Of a stretch of DNA of 64,000 nucleotides, positions 17,798-26,986 are shown one piece after another. The notes under the pieces were generated by a model, which had not been told where the DNA came from, ran no database searches, and saw only the letters and a program-made list of their open reading frames with translations. This DNA is from Jannaschia rubra (GTDB lineage: Bacteria > Pseudomonadota > Alphaproteobacteria > Rhodobacterales > Rhodobacteraceae): contig NZ_CXPG01000009.1 in the NCBI RefSeq assembly GCF_001403735.1, positions 287,654 to 351,653 of the forward strand. Direction: 5' to 3'. Both the position numbers and the translations under genes were made by a program. The stretch's first letter is position 1. Every line of letters starts with the position of its first letter.

Positions 17798-19030
17798 ATG
17801 CTGCGTCGCGTCGTCGTCACCGGGATCGGGATCGTCTCGCCCATCGGCAACACACCGGATGAGGTGGAGGCTTCGCTGCGCGCGGGGAAGTCCGGCATCA
17901 CCTTCGCTCCGATCTATGCGGAGCACGGCTTCCGCAGCCAGGTCCACGGCGTGCCCGACATCGTGGTCGAGGATCACATCGACAAGCGCGACCTGCGGTT
18001 CATGGGGCCGGGCGCGGCCTACAACTTCATCGCCATGGAACGCGCCATCGCGGATTCGGGGCTGGAGCAGAACGAGGTCTCGAACGAGCGCACGGGCCTC
18101 GTGATGGGGTCGGGCGGGCCATCCACGTCCAACTTCTTCACCGCCTTCGACACGGTCATCAACAAGGGAAGCCCCAAGCGGATGGGCCCCTTCATGGTGA
18201 CGCGCTGCATGTCGTCCACCAATTCGGCCTGCCTTGCGACGCCCTTCGGGATCAAGGGGGTGAACTATTCGATCACCTCGGCCTGCACGACGTCGCTGCA
18301 CTGCATGGGCAACGGGGTCGAGCAGATCCAGTTCGGCAAGCAGGACATCGTCTTCGCCGGCGGCGGCGAGGAGGTGGACTGGACCCTGTCGTGCCTGTTC
18401 GACGCGATGGGCGCCATGTCGTCCAAGTACAACGACACGCCGGAGAAAGCCTCGCGCCCCTATGACGCCACGCGCGACGGCTTCGTCATCGCGGGCGGGG
18501 CGGGGGTCGTGGTCCTGGAGGAGCGCGAGCGGGCCATTGCGCGCGGAGCGAAGATCTACGGCGAGGTGACGGGCTACGGCGCGACCTCGGACGGGGCCGA
18601 CATGGTCGCGCCGTCGGGCGAGGGTGGCGAGCGGGCAATGCGTCTCGCGCTGAGCCAGTTGCCGGAGGATCGCCGGATCGACTACGTCAATTCGCATGGC
18701 ACATCGACGCCGGTAGGCGACATAAAGGAGATCGTGGCCCTGCGGAACATCTTCGGCGAGGGGAAGACGCCGCCCGTCTCGTCGACCAAGTCGATGACGG
18801 GTCATTCCCTCGGCGCGACCGGAGTCCAGGAGGCGATCTACTCCATGCTGATGATGAACAAGGGGTTCATCGCGCCGTCGATCAACGTGACCGAACTCGA
18901 TCCAAAATTGTCGCCGTCGGAGATCAACACCGAGCTCAAGGACGGAGTCGAGATCGATTCGATCCTCTCGAATTCCTTCGGTTTCGGCGGGACGAACGGC
19001 ACCGTCATCATCTCGAAGCACCGGACATGA
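17798..19030 (+). CDS. fabB: 3-oxoacyl-ACP synthase I FabB
   Basis: The 410-residue condensing enzyme elongates the cis-3-decenoyl-ACP made by FabA. The nucleophilic cysteine lies in I-T-S-A-C-T-T-S near residue 164. The two catalytic histidines are in V-N-S-H-G-T-S-T-P near 300 and K-S-M-T-G-H-S-L-G near 332. F-G-F-G-G-T-N-G marks the C-terminus. A GAGGGG site precedes the ATG. Four bases overlap with fabI (ATGA at 19027-19030). The FabA-FabB pairing fixes the KAS I rather than KAS II assignment. Confidence 0.96.
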   Translation: MLRRVVVTGIGIVSPIGNTPDEVEASLRAGKSGITFAPIYAEHGFRSQVHGVPDIVVEDHIDKRDLRFMGPGAAYNFIAMERAIADSGLEQNEVSNERTGLVMGSGGPSTSNFFTAFDTVINKGSPKRMGPFMVTRCMSSTNSACLATPFGIKGVNYSITSACTTSLHCMGNGVEQIQFGKQDIVFAGGGEEVDWTLSCLFDAMGAMSSKYNDTPEKASRPYDATRDGFVIAGGAGVVVLEERERAIARGAKIYGEVTGYGATSDGADMVAPSGEGGERAMRLALSQLPEDRRIDYVNSHGTSTPVGDIKEIVALRNIFGEGKTPPVSSTKSMTGHSLGATGVQEAIYSMLMMNKGFIAPSINVTELDPKLSPSEINTELKDGVEIDSILSNSFGFGGTNGTVIISKHRT

Positions 19031-19815
19031 CCGCCCTGGACATGCGCGGCAAGCGCGGGCTGGTCATGGGCGTGGCGAACGACCGTTCCATCGCCTGGGG
19101 CATCGCGAAAGCCTTGGCCGAGGCTGGGGCGGATCTGGCATTTACCTACCAGGGCGAGGCCTTCGGCAAGCGGCTCGCACCGCTGGCGGAAAGCCTGGGG
19201 GCGGACACGATGCTGGACGTGGACGTCACCGACGATACGTCGCTCGATGCGGCCTTCGCCAGCCTGGCCGAAGGCGGACGGCTCGACTTCGTCGTCCACG
19301 CCATCGCGTTTTCAGACAAGTCGGAACTGACCGGTCGCTTCGTCAACACCAGCCGCGCCAACTTCAAGCATTCGCTGGACGTGTCGTGCTATTCCCTGAT
19401 CGAGGTGGCGCGCCGGGCCGCACCGCTCATGACCGAAGGCGGCACCATCCTGACGCTGACCTTCGAAGGCTCCCGCAGGGTCATGCCGTTCTACAACGTG
19501 ATGGGCGTGGCCAAGGCCGCGTTGGAGGCATCGGTGCGGTATCTGGCGTCCGACCTGGGGCAGGACGGCATCCGCGTCAATGCGATCAGCCCCGGCCCCA
19601 TGAAGACGCTGGCGGGTGCGGCCATCGGCGGCGCGCGCAAGACGTTCCGCCACGCCGAGACGAACGCACCCATGCGGGCCAATGCGACGCTGGAGGCCAT
19701 CGGTGGCACGGCGCTCTACCTCTGCAGCGATGCGGGCGCCTCGACCACGGGCGAGGTGATCCACGTGGATGGTGGCTATCATGTCATGGGGATGCCACGG
19801 CCTGAGAACCTCTGA
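19027..19815 (+). CDS. fabI: Enoyl-ACP reductase FabI
   Basis: The 262-residue SDR enzyme reduces enoyl-ACP with NADH at the end of each elongation cycle. The cofactor loop is [11 protein letters not shown] near residue 15. The catalytic pair fits E. coli numbering exactly: Tyr156 and Lys163 in F-Y-N-V-M-G-V-A-K. The position of E. coli Tyr146 is a phenylalanine here (L-T-L-T-F-E-G). The C-terminus has [10 protein letters not shown]. It is translationally coupled to fabB. Being placed with fabAB suggests it serves the same pathway; other enoyl reductases may exist elsewhere. Confidence 0.95.
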   Translation: MTALDMRGKRGLVMGVANDRSIAWGIAKALAEAGADLAFTYQGEAFGKRLAPLAESLGADTMLDVDVTDDTSLDAAFASLAEGGRLDFVVHAIAFSDKSELTGRFVNTSRANFKHSLDVSCYSLIEVARRAAPLMTEGGTILTLTFEGSRRVMPFYNVMGVAKAALEASVRYLASDLGQDGIRVNAISPGPMKTLAGAAIGGARKTFRHAETNAPMRANATLEAIGGTALYLCSDAGASTTGEVIHVDGGYHVMGMPRPENL

Positions 19816-19970
19816 CGATTCGAAGGACATTCGCCACCTGTCGGCGGATCACCGCTCAGGGCTCCGGAAAATTTGACGAATTGGGCAGCACGAGGGGCGT
19901 TTTGTCGCAATTGCGCCGCATCCTGATGGCACGACGTCACTATTAACCTTGTTACACGGAATTTTTCGAC

Positions 19971-20405
19971 GTGCTGACGCTGATTGATAGATTTATTTCG
20001 GAGGAATCCGGCGCTGTCTCGCTGGACTGGATCGTCCTGACGGCCGTGATCGCGGGAACGGCCCTGTCCGTTGTCGGAACCGTATCCGGCGGGATAGACG
20101 ACGTCGCGTTCGAAACTTCCGACCAGCTCCGCGAACAGGTGGTGCGACAAAGCTTCGGGTCCGATCTCTGCGGGGGCGGGCTTGATGGCGTGCGCATGCG
20201 CGAGGAGGAGAGCGCCGCCGCGCGGGGGGATGAGCCGATCGACCCCGACACCTGGTTCGCCACCTATTCCGCCAGCCTCAGCGATGCGGACCTGCTTCGG
20301 GATTATGCCCGGATGGCGGATGGCCGACCCGGCGGGACCTGGTCACGCAATGACACTATTCGCGGTCTGATGGCGTGCGATATCGTCTTGCGCGGTCTCG
20401 ACTAG
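19971..20405 (+). CDS. Flp-pilin-like small protein 1
   Basis: The 144-residue protein begins with an acidic/hydroxyl patch and a single hydrophobic helix: F-I-S-E-E-S-G-A-V-S-L-D-W-I-V-L-T-A-V-I-A-G-T (written across residues 8-30). This layout resembles type IVb Flp prepilins, where cleavage follows the glycine, but the conserved Glu-Tyr is Asp-Trp here. A C-terminal domain of about 100 residues follows and contains a single cysteine pair too far apart to judge. The start is a GTG at 19971. Two relatives lie at 34360-34542 and 35063-35548. Export and assembly are inferred, not shown. Confidence 0.7.
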   Translation: MLTLIDRFISEESGAVSLDWIVLTAVIAGTALSVVGTVSGGIDDVAFETSDQLREQVVRQSFGSDLCGGGLDGVRMREEESAAARGDEPIDPDTWFATYSASLSDADLLRDYARMADGRPGGTWSRNDTIRGLMACDIVLRGLD

Positions 20406-20460
20406 GCGAAAGGCCCGTGTCAGGGTCCGGCCGATCGCGACACGCCGAAAGGGGCCCGGC

Positions 20461-21147
20461 ATGCCCATGGAAACCTGTATCTTCGACGCCTATGGCACGC
20501 TGTTCGACGTGACCTCCGCCGCGCGCGAGGCCGCGTCGGAGGACGGGTTCGAGGCGCTATCGGACCACTGGCGGCAGGTTGCGCGCGACTGGCGCGAGAA
20601 GCAGCTGCAATACACCTGGCTTCGCGCGGTCACCGATGACCATGCCGATTTCCACAAGGTCACTGGCGATGCGCTCGACTGGGCGCTCGAAGCTGCAGGG
20701 TTGGACGACCCCGCCTTGCGGGATCGCCTGATGCAGCTTTACGGCGAACTGGTCGCCTATCCTGACGTGACCGAGGCTCTGCAGGCGTTGAAGGACGCGG
20801 GCCGCGCGACCGGCATCCTGTCGAACGGCTCGCCCGAGATGTTGCAGGAAGCGGTCGCATCGGCGGGCATCGGACGCCTTCTGGATCACGTCCTGTCGGT
20901 GGAAAGCGTCGGCGTCTACAAGCCGTCCTTCAAAGTCTACGACATGGTCGGCCGGGCGTTCGGCGGCCAACGACGCGATGTCCTGTACGTTTCGGCAAAC
21001 GGCTGGGATGCGGCAGCGGCGGCAGGATACGGCTTCACCTCGGTCTGGGTGAACAGGGCAGGGCAGCCGATGGAACGTCTGCCATGGACGCCCGCCCATG
21101 TGCTGAGCGATCTGTCCGGCATCCCCGACCTGGCCGCGTCGATCTGA
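20461..21147 (+). CDS. HAD-superfamily haloacid dehalogenase type II-like hydrolase
   Basis: The 228-residue protein has the HAD motifs in the form typical of L-2-haloacid dehalogenases. These are the nucleophile F-D-A-Y-G-T-L-F-D near residue 8, I-L-S-N-G-S near residue 120, K-P-S-F-K-V-Y near 152 and V-S-A-N-G-W-D-A-A-A-A near 178. Such enzymes hydrolyse 2-haloacids with inversion, though related proteins act on other small acids. AAAGGGG precedes the ATG. Its TGA overlaps the next ATG (TGATG at 21145-21149), so it is coupled with the hydrolase gene that follows. Confidence 0.88.
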   Translation: MPMETCIFDAYGTLFDVTSAAREAASEDGFEALSDHWRQVARDWREKQLQYTWLRAVTDDHADFHKVTGDALDWALEAAGLDDPALRDRLMQLYGELVAYPDVTEALQALKDAGRATGILSNGSPEMLQEAVASAGIGRLLDHVLSVESVGVYKPSFKVYDMVGRAFGGQRRDVLYVSANGWDAAAAAGYGFTSVWVNRAGQPMERLPWTPAHVLSDLSGIPDLAASI

Positions 21148-21971
21148 TGCCCGAGTTCAAGTCATCCGACAACCTGCGCCTCTGGTACGAGGATCAGGGC
21201 GACGGGCCGCCGCTGGTATGCCTGTCGGGCCTGACGCGGAACTCGACCGATTTCGAATACGTCCTGCCATATCTCGTCGGCGAACACCGGGTGATCCGGC
21301 TCGACTATCGTGGACGCGGCAAGTCGCAGCGCGCGCCCGACTGGCGCAGCTATACCATTCCGACCGAGGCCCGCGATGTTCTGGAGTTGCTGGACCATCT
21401 GGGCATCGACCGCGCGCCGATCCTGGGGACGTCTCGGGGCGGGTTGATCGGCATGGCCCTCGCGATGATGGCCAAGGATCGGGTCGGCGGGCTCTGCCTG
21501 GTCGACATCGGCCCCGAAATCGCGCCCGACGGCATGGATGCGATTCGGGACTACGTCGGACGGAACCCCTCGGCCGCCACCCTTGACGACGCCGTCGCGC
21601 AGCGGGCCCGGCTGATGGCCGGGTTCGAAGGCGTTCCCGAAAGCCGTTGGCGCGAGGAGGTCGAGAAGCACTATCGCGAAACGAACGACGGCCTCGTCAT
21701 CAACTACGATGCACGGCTGCGCGATGCGGTGCTGGAAGCGGATGGCCTGCCGCCGCCCGACCTCTGGCCGCTGTTCGATGCGCTGGATGGCCTGCCGCTC
21801 GCCTGCATCCGGGGGGCGAATTCTGATCTGCTGACGCCCGCGACGCTGGCCGAGATGCGGCGTCGCAGGCCCGACATGATCGTCGCCGAAGTACCCGGCC
21901 GCGGCCATGTGCCCTTCCTGGATGAGCCGGAGGCGCTGGAGGCGCTGAACGAATGGACGATGCTCCTGTAA
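21147..21971 (+). CDS. Alpha/beta-fold hydrolase
   Basis: The 274-residue protein has the alpha/beta hydrolase pattern: an oxyanion-hole turn after C-L-S-G-L-T-R-N near residue 28, the strand R-L-D-Y-R-G-R-G-K-S near 50, and the nucleophile elbow I-L-G-T-S-R-G-G-L near 93. A charge-relay aspartate (R-G-A-N-S-D-L-L) is near 230, with the histidine in G-R-G-H-V-P-F near 252. The substrate is unknown. It lies between a dehalogenase-like gene and threonine dehydratase, overlapping both (by 1 and 19 bases), so the three form a tight operon. Confidence 0.9.
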   Translation: MPEFKSSDNLRLWYEDQGDGPPLVCLSGLTRNSTDFEYVLPYLVGEHRVIRLDYRGRGKSQRAPDWRSYTIPTEARDVLELLDHLGIDRAPILGTSRGGLIGMALAMMAKDRVGGLCLVDIGPEIAPDGMDAIRDYVGRNPSAATLDDAVAQRARLMAGFEGVPESRWREEVEKHYRETNDGLVINYDARLRDAVLEADGLPPPDLWPLFDALDGLPLACIRGANSDLLTPATLAEMRRRRPDMIVAEVPGRGHVPFLDEPEALEALNEWTMLL

Positions 21972-22900
21972 CCCGCGCCGACATCGACGCGGCCGCGGAG
22001 CGCCTGCGAGGCCACGCCGTGCGCACGCCGCTTCTGAATGCGCCGCTGCTGGACGCGGCCTTCGGGCGGCGGATCTTCGTCAAGGCCGAGAACCTGCAGA
22101 AGACCGGAAGCTTCAAGTTTCGTGGCGCGTTCAACGCTTTGTCACAACTCGGGCCGGGTGCGCGTGGGGCGGTCGCCTTTTCGTCGGGAAACCACGCGCA
22201 GGGCGTGGCACTGGCGGCGTGGATGATGCGCATCCCCGCCGTTATCGTCATGCCGGCCGATGCGCCGGCGGTGAAGATCGACAATACCCGCGCCTATGGA
22301 GCCAAGGTCGTGCTCTACGATCGCGCGCGCGAGGACCGTGACGCCATCGGCGCGGCCTTGGTTGCGGAGCGGCGGTTGGAGCTTGTGCGACCGTTCGACG
22401 ATCCGCGCGTGATTGCAGGGCAGGGAACCTGCGGGCTGGAGATCGGGGAGGATTTGCCGGAGGGCGTTGACGAGGTGCTCGTGTGCTGCGGGGGCGGGGG
22501 GCTTACGTCGGGCGTCGCGATCGCCCTCGCAGGCCGCGCAACGGTGCGGCCGGTGGAGCCGAAGGGGTTCGACGACGTATCGCGGTCGTTGCTCTTGGGG
22601 GAGCGGGTCCGGAACGACAAGGCGACGGGCTCGATCTGCGATGCCATCCTGACGCCCGCGCCGGGTGAGATGACCTTTCCGATCATGTCCACGCTTTGTG
22701 GGCCGGGCATCGCAGTCAGCGATGAAGAAGCGCTACGGGCCATGGCGCTGGCGTGGCACCATCTGCGGATCGTACTGGAGCCGGGTGGCGCGGTCGCGCT
22801 GGCCGCTGGCCTGTTTCATCACGACGGCAACGTCGCCGTCATTGCCACGGGCGGCAATGTCGATCGCGCGGTGTTCGAAAGGGCGCTGGCCCGCGGATGA
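21953..22900 (+). CDS. Threonine/serine dehydratase (PLP-dependent)
   Basis: The 315-residue enzyme belongs to the fold type II PLP family that deaminates threonine or serine to 2-oxoacids. The PLP lysine is in T-G-S-F-K-F-R-G-A near residue 50, the S-S-G-N-H-A-Q-G-V-A motif is near 82, and the phosphate-binding glycine loop C-C-G-G-G-G-L-T-S-G is near 180. It lacks the C-terminal ACT regulatory domain of biosynthetic IlvA, so it is of the short catabolic or racemase-like type. It overlaps the upstream hydrolase by 19 bases. Confidence 0.9.
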   Translation: MDDAPVTRADIDAAAERLRGHAVRTPLLNAPLLDAAFGRRIFVKAENLQKTGSFKFRGAFNALSQLGPGARGAVAFSSGNHAQGVALAAWMMRIPAVIVMPADAPAVKIDNTRAYGAKVVLYDRAREDRDAIGAALVAERRLELVRPFDDPRVIAGQGTCGLEIGEDLPEGVDEVLVCCGGGGLTSGVAIALAGRATVRPVEPKGFDDVSRSLLLGERVRNDKATGSICDAILTPAPGEMTFPIMSTLCGPGIAVSDEEALRAMALAWHHLRIVLEPGGAVALAAGLFHHDGNVAVIATGGNVDRAVFERALARG

Positions 22901-22914
22901 ACCGCGGGTAAGAC

Positions 22915-24348
22915 TCAGCCCTCGCTGCGCCGTTCCTCGAAGCTCATCTCGATGAAACTCGGAACATGGTCGCCCAGACCCACCACGCGCGGGCCTGAAT
23001 CGCCGTTGCGCCGACCACGGGACCGGTCGTTCGGCCGAGCCGCCGGGGCCTCCGACTGGGCGGCTGGCTCCTCACGCGGGGCTTCGGGCGCGTCCTTCGG
23101 AGCTTCCGCCTTGGGTTTCGACCGGCTGCGCGTCCGGGACGAGGTGCGACGTGGCTCCTCCGCCGCTGGCTCCTGCGTCTCCGCCTTGCCGCCGGGAGCG
23201 GTCCAGGGGTTCTCGCCGGTTGGAATCTCTGCCTTTACCAAGTGCCGGATCGCATCGAGGTATTTCGCGTCCGACGGCGTCGACAGGGTGTAGGCTATGC
23301 CCAGCTTGCCAGCGCGTCCGGTCCGGCCGATCCGGTGGACGTAGTCTTCGGCATGGCTGGGAACGTCGAAGTTGAAGATGTGGCTCACATTCGGGATATC
23401 GAGGCCACGCGCGGCCACGTCGGACGCCACGAGGAACCGCAGCGATCCGTCGCGGAACCCGTCCAGCGTGCGCGTGCGCTGCGACTGGTCCAGGTCGCCG
23501 TGGATCGGTTCGGCGTTGTAACCGTTGGTTTTCAAGAACTTCGCGACCGTGTCCACCTCGGTCTTCCGGTTGCAGAAGATGATCGCGTTCCGCAGGTCGG
23601 CCCCATCGCGTTCGATGATCGCGCGCAGGATCTCGCGCTTGTCCTTGGCGGCCATGTCCTTGCGCTTCGGCTCATGCTCGATCAGGATCTGGGTGATCGT
23701 GGCGGAGGTGGAGTTCTGCCGCTCGACCTCGATCTTCTCGGGATTGGACAGGAACTTGTTTGTAATCCGCTCGATCTCGGGCGCCATCGTGGCGCTGAAA
23801 AAAAGCGTCTGTCGAGTGAAGGGCGTCATCTCGAAGATGCGTTCGATGTCGGGAATGAACCCCATGTCGAGCATCCGGTCCGCCTCGTCCACGACCATGA
23901 TCTCGACCCCGGTGAGCAGAAGCTTGCCGCGCTCGAAATGGTCGATCAGGCGCCCGGGCGTCGCGATCAGGACGTCGACACCCCGGTCGATCAGCTGGTC
24001 CTGTTCCTTGAAGGACACGCCGCCGATCAGCAGGGCCTTCTTGAGCCGGCTGCCCTTGGCATAGGTGTCGAAGTTCTCCGCGACCTGCGCGGCGAGTTCC
24101 CGCGTGGGGGCGAGCACCAGCGACCGGGGCATCCGTGCCCGCGCGCGGCCCTTGCCCAGAAGGGTGATCATGGGAAGCGTGAAGCTCGCCGTCTTGCCGG
24201 TGCCGGTCTGGGCGATCCCGAGGACGTCGCGCCCCTGCAACGCGGGCGGGATGGCACCCAACTGGATCGGCGTGGGGGTGGTATAGCCTGCGGCCTCAAT
24301 GGCCTTGAGAACCTTGGGGTCCAGGTTCAGGTCGGAAAAGCTTGTCAT
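22915..24348 (-). CDS. DEAD-box RNA helicase, RhlE-like
   Basis: The 477-residue protein carries all core helicase motifs: Q motif T-P-I-Q near residue 26, A-Q-T-G-T-G-K-T near 46, P-T-R-E-L-A near 82, V-D-E-A-D-R near 155, F-S-A-T near 185, A-R-G-L-D-I-P near 320 and H-R-I-G-R-T-G-R-A-G near 345. A low-complexity tail (about 385-470) is rich in E, A, P, K and R with R-S-R-G-R-R, typical of RNA-binding tails in RhlE-type helicases that act in ribosome assembly and RNA decay. AGGACG precedes the ATG. Exact subfamily is an estimate. Confidence 0.93.
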   Translation of the reverse strand: MTSFSDLNLDPKVLKAIEAAGYTTPTPIQLGAIPPALQGRDVLGIAQTGTGKTASFTLPMITLLGKGRARARMPRSLVLAPTRELAAQVAENFDTYAKGSRLKKALLIGGVSFKEQDQLIDRGVDVLIATPGRLIDHFERGKLLLTGVEIMVVDEADRMLDMGFIPDIERIFEMTPFTRQTLFFSATMAPEIERITNKFLSNPEKIEVERQNSTSATITQILIEHEPKRKDMAAKDKREILRAIIERDGADLRNAIIFCNRKTEVDTVAKFLKTNGYNAEPIHGDLDQSQRTRTLDGFRDGSLRFLVASDVAARGLDIPNVSHIFNFDVPSHAEDYVHRIGRTGRAGKLGIAYTLSTPSDAKYLDAIRHLVKAEIPTGENPWTAPGGKAETQEPAAEEPRRTSSRTRSRSKPKAEAPKDAPEAPREEPAAQSEAPAARPNDRSRGRRNGDSGPRVVGLGDHVPSFIEMSFEERRSEG

Positions 24349-24580
24349 GGGCGTCCTGTTTGGAGCCTTGGGCCGTATTGCCCGCGCTCGGAGAAGGGAT
24401 GGCGGGACGCCTGCACCTGATGCGCCCCTCGGAAATCACGTCTGCGGCGGGGACCCATTGGCCCGCTGCCGTCGCGTTGCCCTAGCAAAGGCGGGGAGAG
24501 GGGTCAACTTGGCGCAGCGCGCCGGGGAACAGGGCGGCATGATGGGTGTTGACCCATGAGCCATACAAGAGGAGGTCACG

Positions 24581-25006
24581 ATGCCCAAGAAACACGGAAG
24601 CGCCCATTGGGAAGGCGGATTGAAGGACGGGAAGGGTCGGGTATCTATGGAATCCGGGGCTCTGAACGACCAGCCCTATGGTTTCAACACCCGGTTCGAG
24701 GGCAAGCCCGGAACCAACCCCGAAGAAATGATCGCAGCGGCCCATGCGTCCTGCTTTTCCATGGCGCTGTCGATGGTTCTGGGCGATTCGGACCTGACGC
24801 CGTCGTCCATCGATACGAAGGCCACGGTAACTCTGGACGAGGTCGACGGCGGGTTTGCCGTGACGAAATCCCACCTCGATGTGACCGTCTCGGTTCCCGA
24901 CGCGTCGGACGAGGATGTCCTGGCCGCCTGCGAGACGGCCAAGGCCAATTGCCCGATATCGAAGTTGCTTGCGACCGAGATCACGATGGATGCCAAGGTG
25001 TCCTGA
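24581..25006 (+). CDS. OsmC-family peroxiredoxin
   Basis: The 141-residue protein has the OsmC layout: W-E-G-G-L-K-D-G-K-G near residue 10, P-E-E-M-I-A-A-A-H-A-S-C-F near 47 with the peroxidatic cysteine, and C-E-T-A-K-A-N-C-P near 118 with the second cysteine. OsmC proteins reduce organic hydroperoxides in the cytoplasm. The start has a near-perfect ribosome site, GAGGAGGTCACG. It stands alone on the plus strand between a helicase gene and prfC. OsmC and Ohr are hard to separate by eye; the spacing favours OsmC. Confidence 0.92.
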   Translation: MPKKHGSAHWEGGLKDGKGRVSMESGALNDQPYGFNTRFEGKPGTNPEEMIAAAHASCFSMALSMVLGDSDLTPSSIDTKATVTLDEVDGGFAVTKSHLDVTVSVPDASDEDVLAACETAKANCPISKLLATEITMDAKVS

Positions 25007-25030
25007 CCGCCGCCGGAACGATGGCGGGGC

Positions 25031-26656
25031 CTACCCCGTCATCATTTCCTTCGTAGCGCTCAGTCGTACGTCCGGATGATCGCGTTCGATCCGGTCGATG
25101 TCCCACTGAAGTCGGGTCAGGAAGACCGGATCGCCGTCGTTGTCGTGGGCAATATGCTGCGGGTTCTTCGCGATCACCCCGTCCAACGCGGCCTTGGAGC
25201 CCGACAGCCATCGGGCCGACTTGAACTGGGTCGTGTCGAACCGGACGGGCAGGCCGTATTCCAGTTCGATCCGCGAGGCGAGAACCTCGAATTGCAACTG
25301 TCCGACCACTCCGACGATGAAGCCCGAGCCGATTGCGGGTTTGAAGACCTTTGCCGCGCCTTCCTCGGCGAATTGCATCAGCGCCTTTTCCAGATGCTTG
25401 GCTTTCATGGGGTCGCCGGCACGAACGGTCTGCAGAAGCTCGGGGGCGAACGACGGGATGCCGGTGAAGCGCAGGGTCTCTCCCTCGGTGAGCGCGTCGC
25501 CGATCCGCAATTGGCCGTGGTTCGGGATCCCGATGATGTCACCGGCCCAGGCTTCCTCCGCCAGCTCGCGATCGGCGGCCAGAAACAGGACGGGGTTGGA
25601 CACCGACATCGGCTTTCTGGTGCGGACATGCGTCAGCTTCATGCCGCGTTCGAAATGCCCCGACGCGAGGCGCACGAAAGCCACGCGGTCGCGGTGCTTG
25701 GGGTCCATGTTGGCCTGCACCTTGAAGACGAAGCCCGTCACCGATGTTTCGTCGGCACCGACCTGTCGCGGTTCTGCGCGCTGTGGCTGCGGTTCGGGGC
25801 CGAACTCGGCAATGCCGGCCATCAGTTCCTGCACGCCGAAGCTGTTGATGGCCGAGCCGAACCAGATCGGCGTCAGTGACCCTTCAAGAAAGCGCGCGGG
25901 ATCCATCGGCGGCAGAAGCTCCCTCGCCATCTCGACCTCCTCGCGCAGCTTGGCGAGCAGGTCGGCGGGAATGCGGGCCTCCAGCTGCGGATCGTCGAGC
26001 CCCGAGATGCGGACCGTTTCGGCAACCCGGTTGCGGTCGGCACGGTCCATCAATTCCAGCCGGTCATGCAGCAGGTCGTAGCATCCGATGAATTCCCGCC
26101 CGACGCCGATGGGCCAGGAGGCGGGCGTGACGTCGATGGCGAGGTTTTCCTGGATCTCGTCGATGATGTCGAAGGTGTCGCGGCTTTCGCGGTCCATCTT
26201 GTTGCAGAACGTCAGGATCGGCAGGTCGCGCATGCGGCAGACCTCGAACAGCTTCTGGGTCTGGCTCTCGATCCCCTTGGCGCCGTCAATCACCATCACG
26301 GCCGCGTCCACGGCCGTCAGCGTGCGATAGGTATCCTCCGAAAAATCGGAGTGACCGGGCGTATCGACCAGATTGAACCGGAAGGCCCGGTCCGCGGTGG
26401 CAAAATCGAAGGACATGGCGGAGGCGCTGACCGAGATGCCGCGATCCTGCTCCATCTTCATGAAGTCGGACCGGGTCCGACGCGCCTCGCCCTTGGCGCG
26501 GACCTGTCCCGCCATCTGGATCGCCCCGCCATACAGCAGGAACTTTTCCGTCAGCGTGGTCTTGCCCGCGTCCGGATGGCTGATGATGGCAAAGGTCCGG
26601 CGGCGCGCGATCTCCGGCGGCAGGGTGGGACGGTTCGGTGCGGGTGTCTCAAGCAT
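25031..26656 (-). CDS. prfC: Peptide chain release factor 3
   Basis: The 541-residue GTPase recycles RF1 and RF2 after termination. The G motifs are S-H-P-D-A-G-K-T-T-L near residue 25, D-T-P-G-H-S-D-F near 95 and F-C-N-K-M-D-R-E near 150, followed by the D-I-T-P-A/D-V-T-P-A-S-W-P-I-G segment characteristic of RF3. The ATG at 26656 is preferred to one 12 codons upstream. Its promoter seems to start transcription at the ATG (see separate entry), so translation may be leaderless; I see no ribosome-binding site. Confidence 0.95.
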   Translation of the reverse strand: MLETPAPNRPTLPPEIARRRTFAIISHPDAGKTTLTEKFLLYGGAIQMAGQVRAKGEARRTRSDFMKMEQDRGISVSASAMSFDFATADRAFRFNLVDTPGHSDFSEDTYRTLTAVDAAVMVIDGAKGIESQTQKLFEVCRMRDLPILTFCNKMDRESRDTFDIIDEIQENLAIDVTPASWPIGVGREFIGCYDLLHDRLELMDRADRNRVAETVRISGLDDPQLEARIPADLLAKLREEVEMARELLPPMDPARFLEGSLTPIWFGSAINSFGVQELMAGIAEFGPEPQPQRAEPRQVGADETSVTGFVFKVQANMDPKHRDRVAFVRLASGHFERGMKLTHVRTRKPMSVSNPVLFLAADRELAEEAWAGDIIGIPNHGQLRIGDALTEGETLRFTGIPSFAPELLQTVRAGDPMKAKHLEKALMQFAEEGAAKVFKPAIGSGFIVGVVGQLQFEVLASRIELEYGLPVRFDTTQFKSARWLSGSKAALDGVIAKNPQHIAHDNDGDPVFLTRLQWDIDRIERDHPDVRLSATKEMMTG

Positions 26657-26663
26657 GACGGCC

Positions 26664-26692
26664 CATATAGGCGCGGCCACCACGGGCCGCAA
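26664..26692 (-). promoter_or_regulatory. Promoter for prfC, probably leaderless
   Basis: On the minus strand TTGCGG (26687-26692) and TATATG (26664-26669) are separated by 17 bases. The -10 box ends about eight bases before the prfC ATG, the same geometry as upstream of irr. Confidence 0.4.
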
Positions 26693-26764
26693 TCGACTGC
26701 GGTGTTAACTGCTCGGTCACGGTCTGGCGCTAGCCCTGCTCCTGAGGGAAGCGGTGGGGGCGCG

Positions 26765-26911
26765 ATGAACATGTTTCATGGGTCGGGTGGTGTCATCGCG
26801 GGTACCCTGGTCTTGTTGTCACGCCTGCTGGAACGATCGTTCGGCAGCGCTATGCCAACCAATGACGGGGCGCGGCGGGGCTCGGACTGCGTGTGCCCGG
26901 CCGGCCTCTGA
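26765..26911 (+). CDS. Possible small membrane peptide
   Basis: A 48-codon frame begins M-N-M-F-H-G-S-G-G-V-I-A-G and continues into a moderately hydrophobic helix (T-L-V-L-L-S-R-L-L-E-R-S). The rest is charged and poorly ordered, with two cysteines. A G-rich stretch (GGTGGGGGCGCG) precedes the ATG. It lies in the 330-base interval between prfC and the SDR gene, where nothing else convinces me. No family is recognised and the frame may be chance. Confidence 0.28.
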   Translation: MNMFHGSGGVIAGTLVLLSRLLERSFGSAMPTNDGARRGSDCVCPAGL

Positions 26912-26986
26912 CAGCGTTCGGGCCATTCATCCTGTCCAGCCTGCCGGCCCCACAGGCCGCGCCCGACCAGGCGCGACCCGCGGCTT

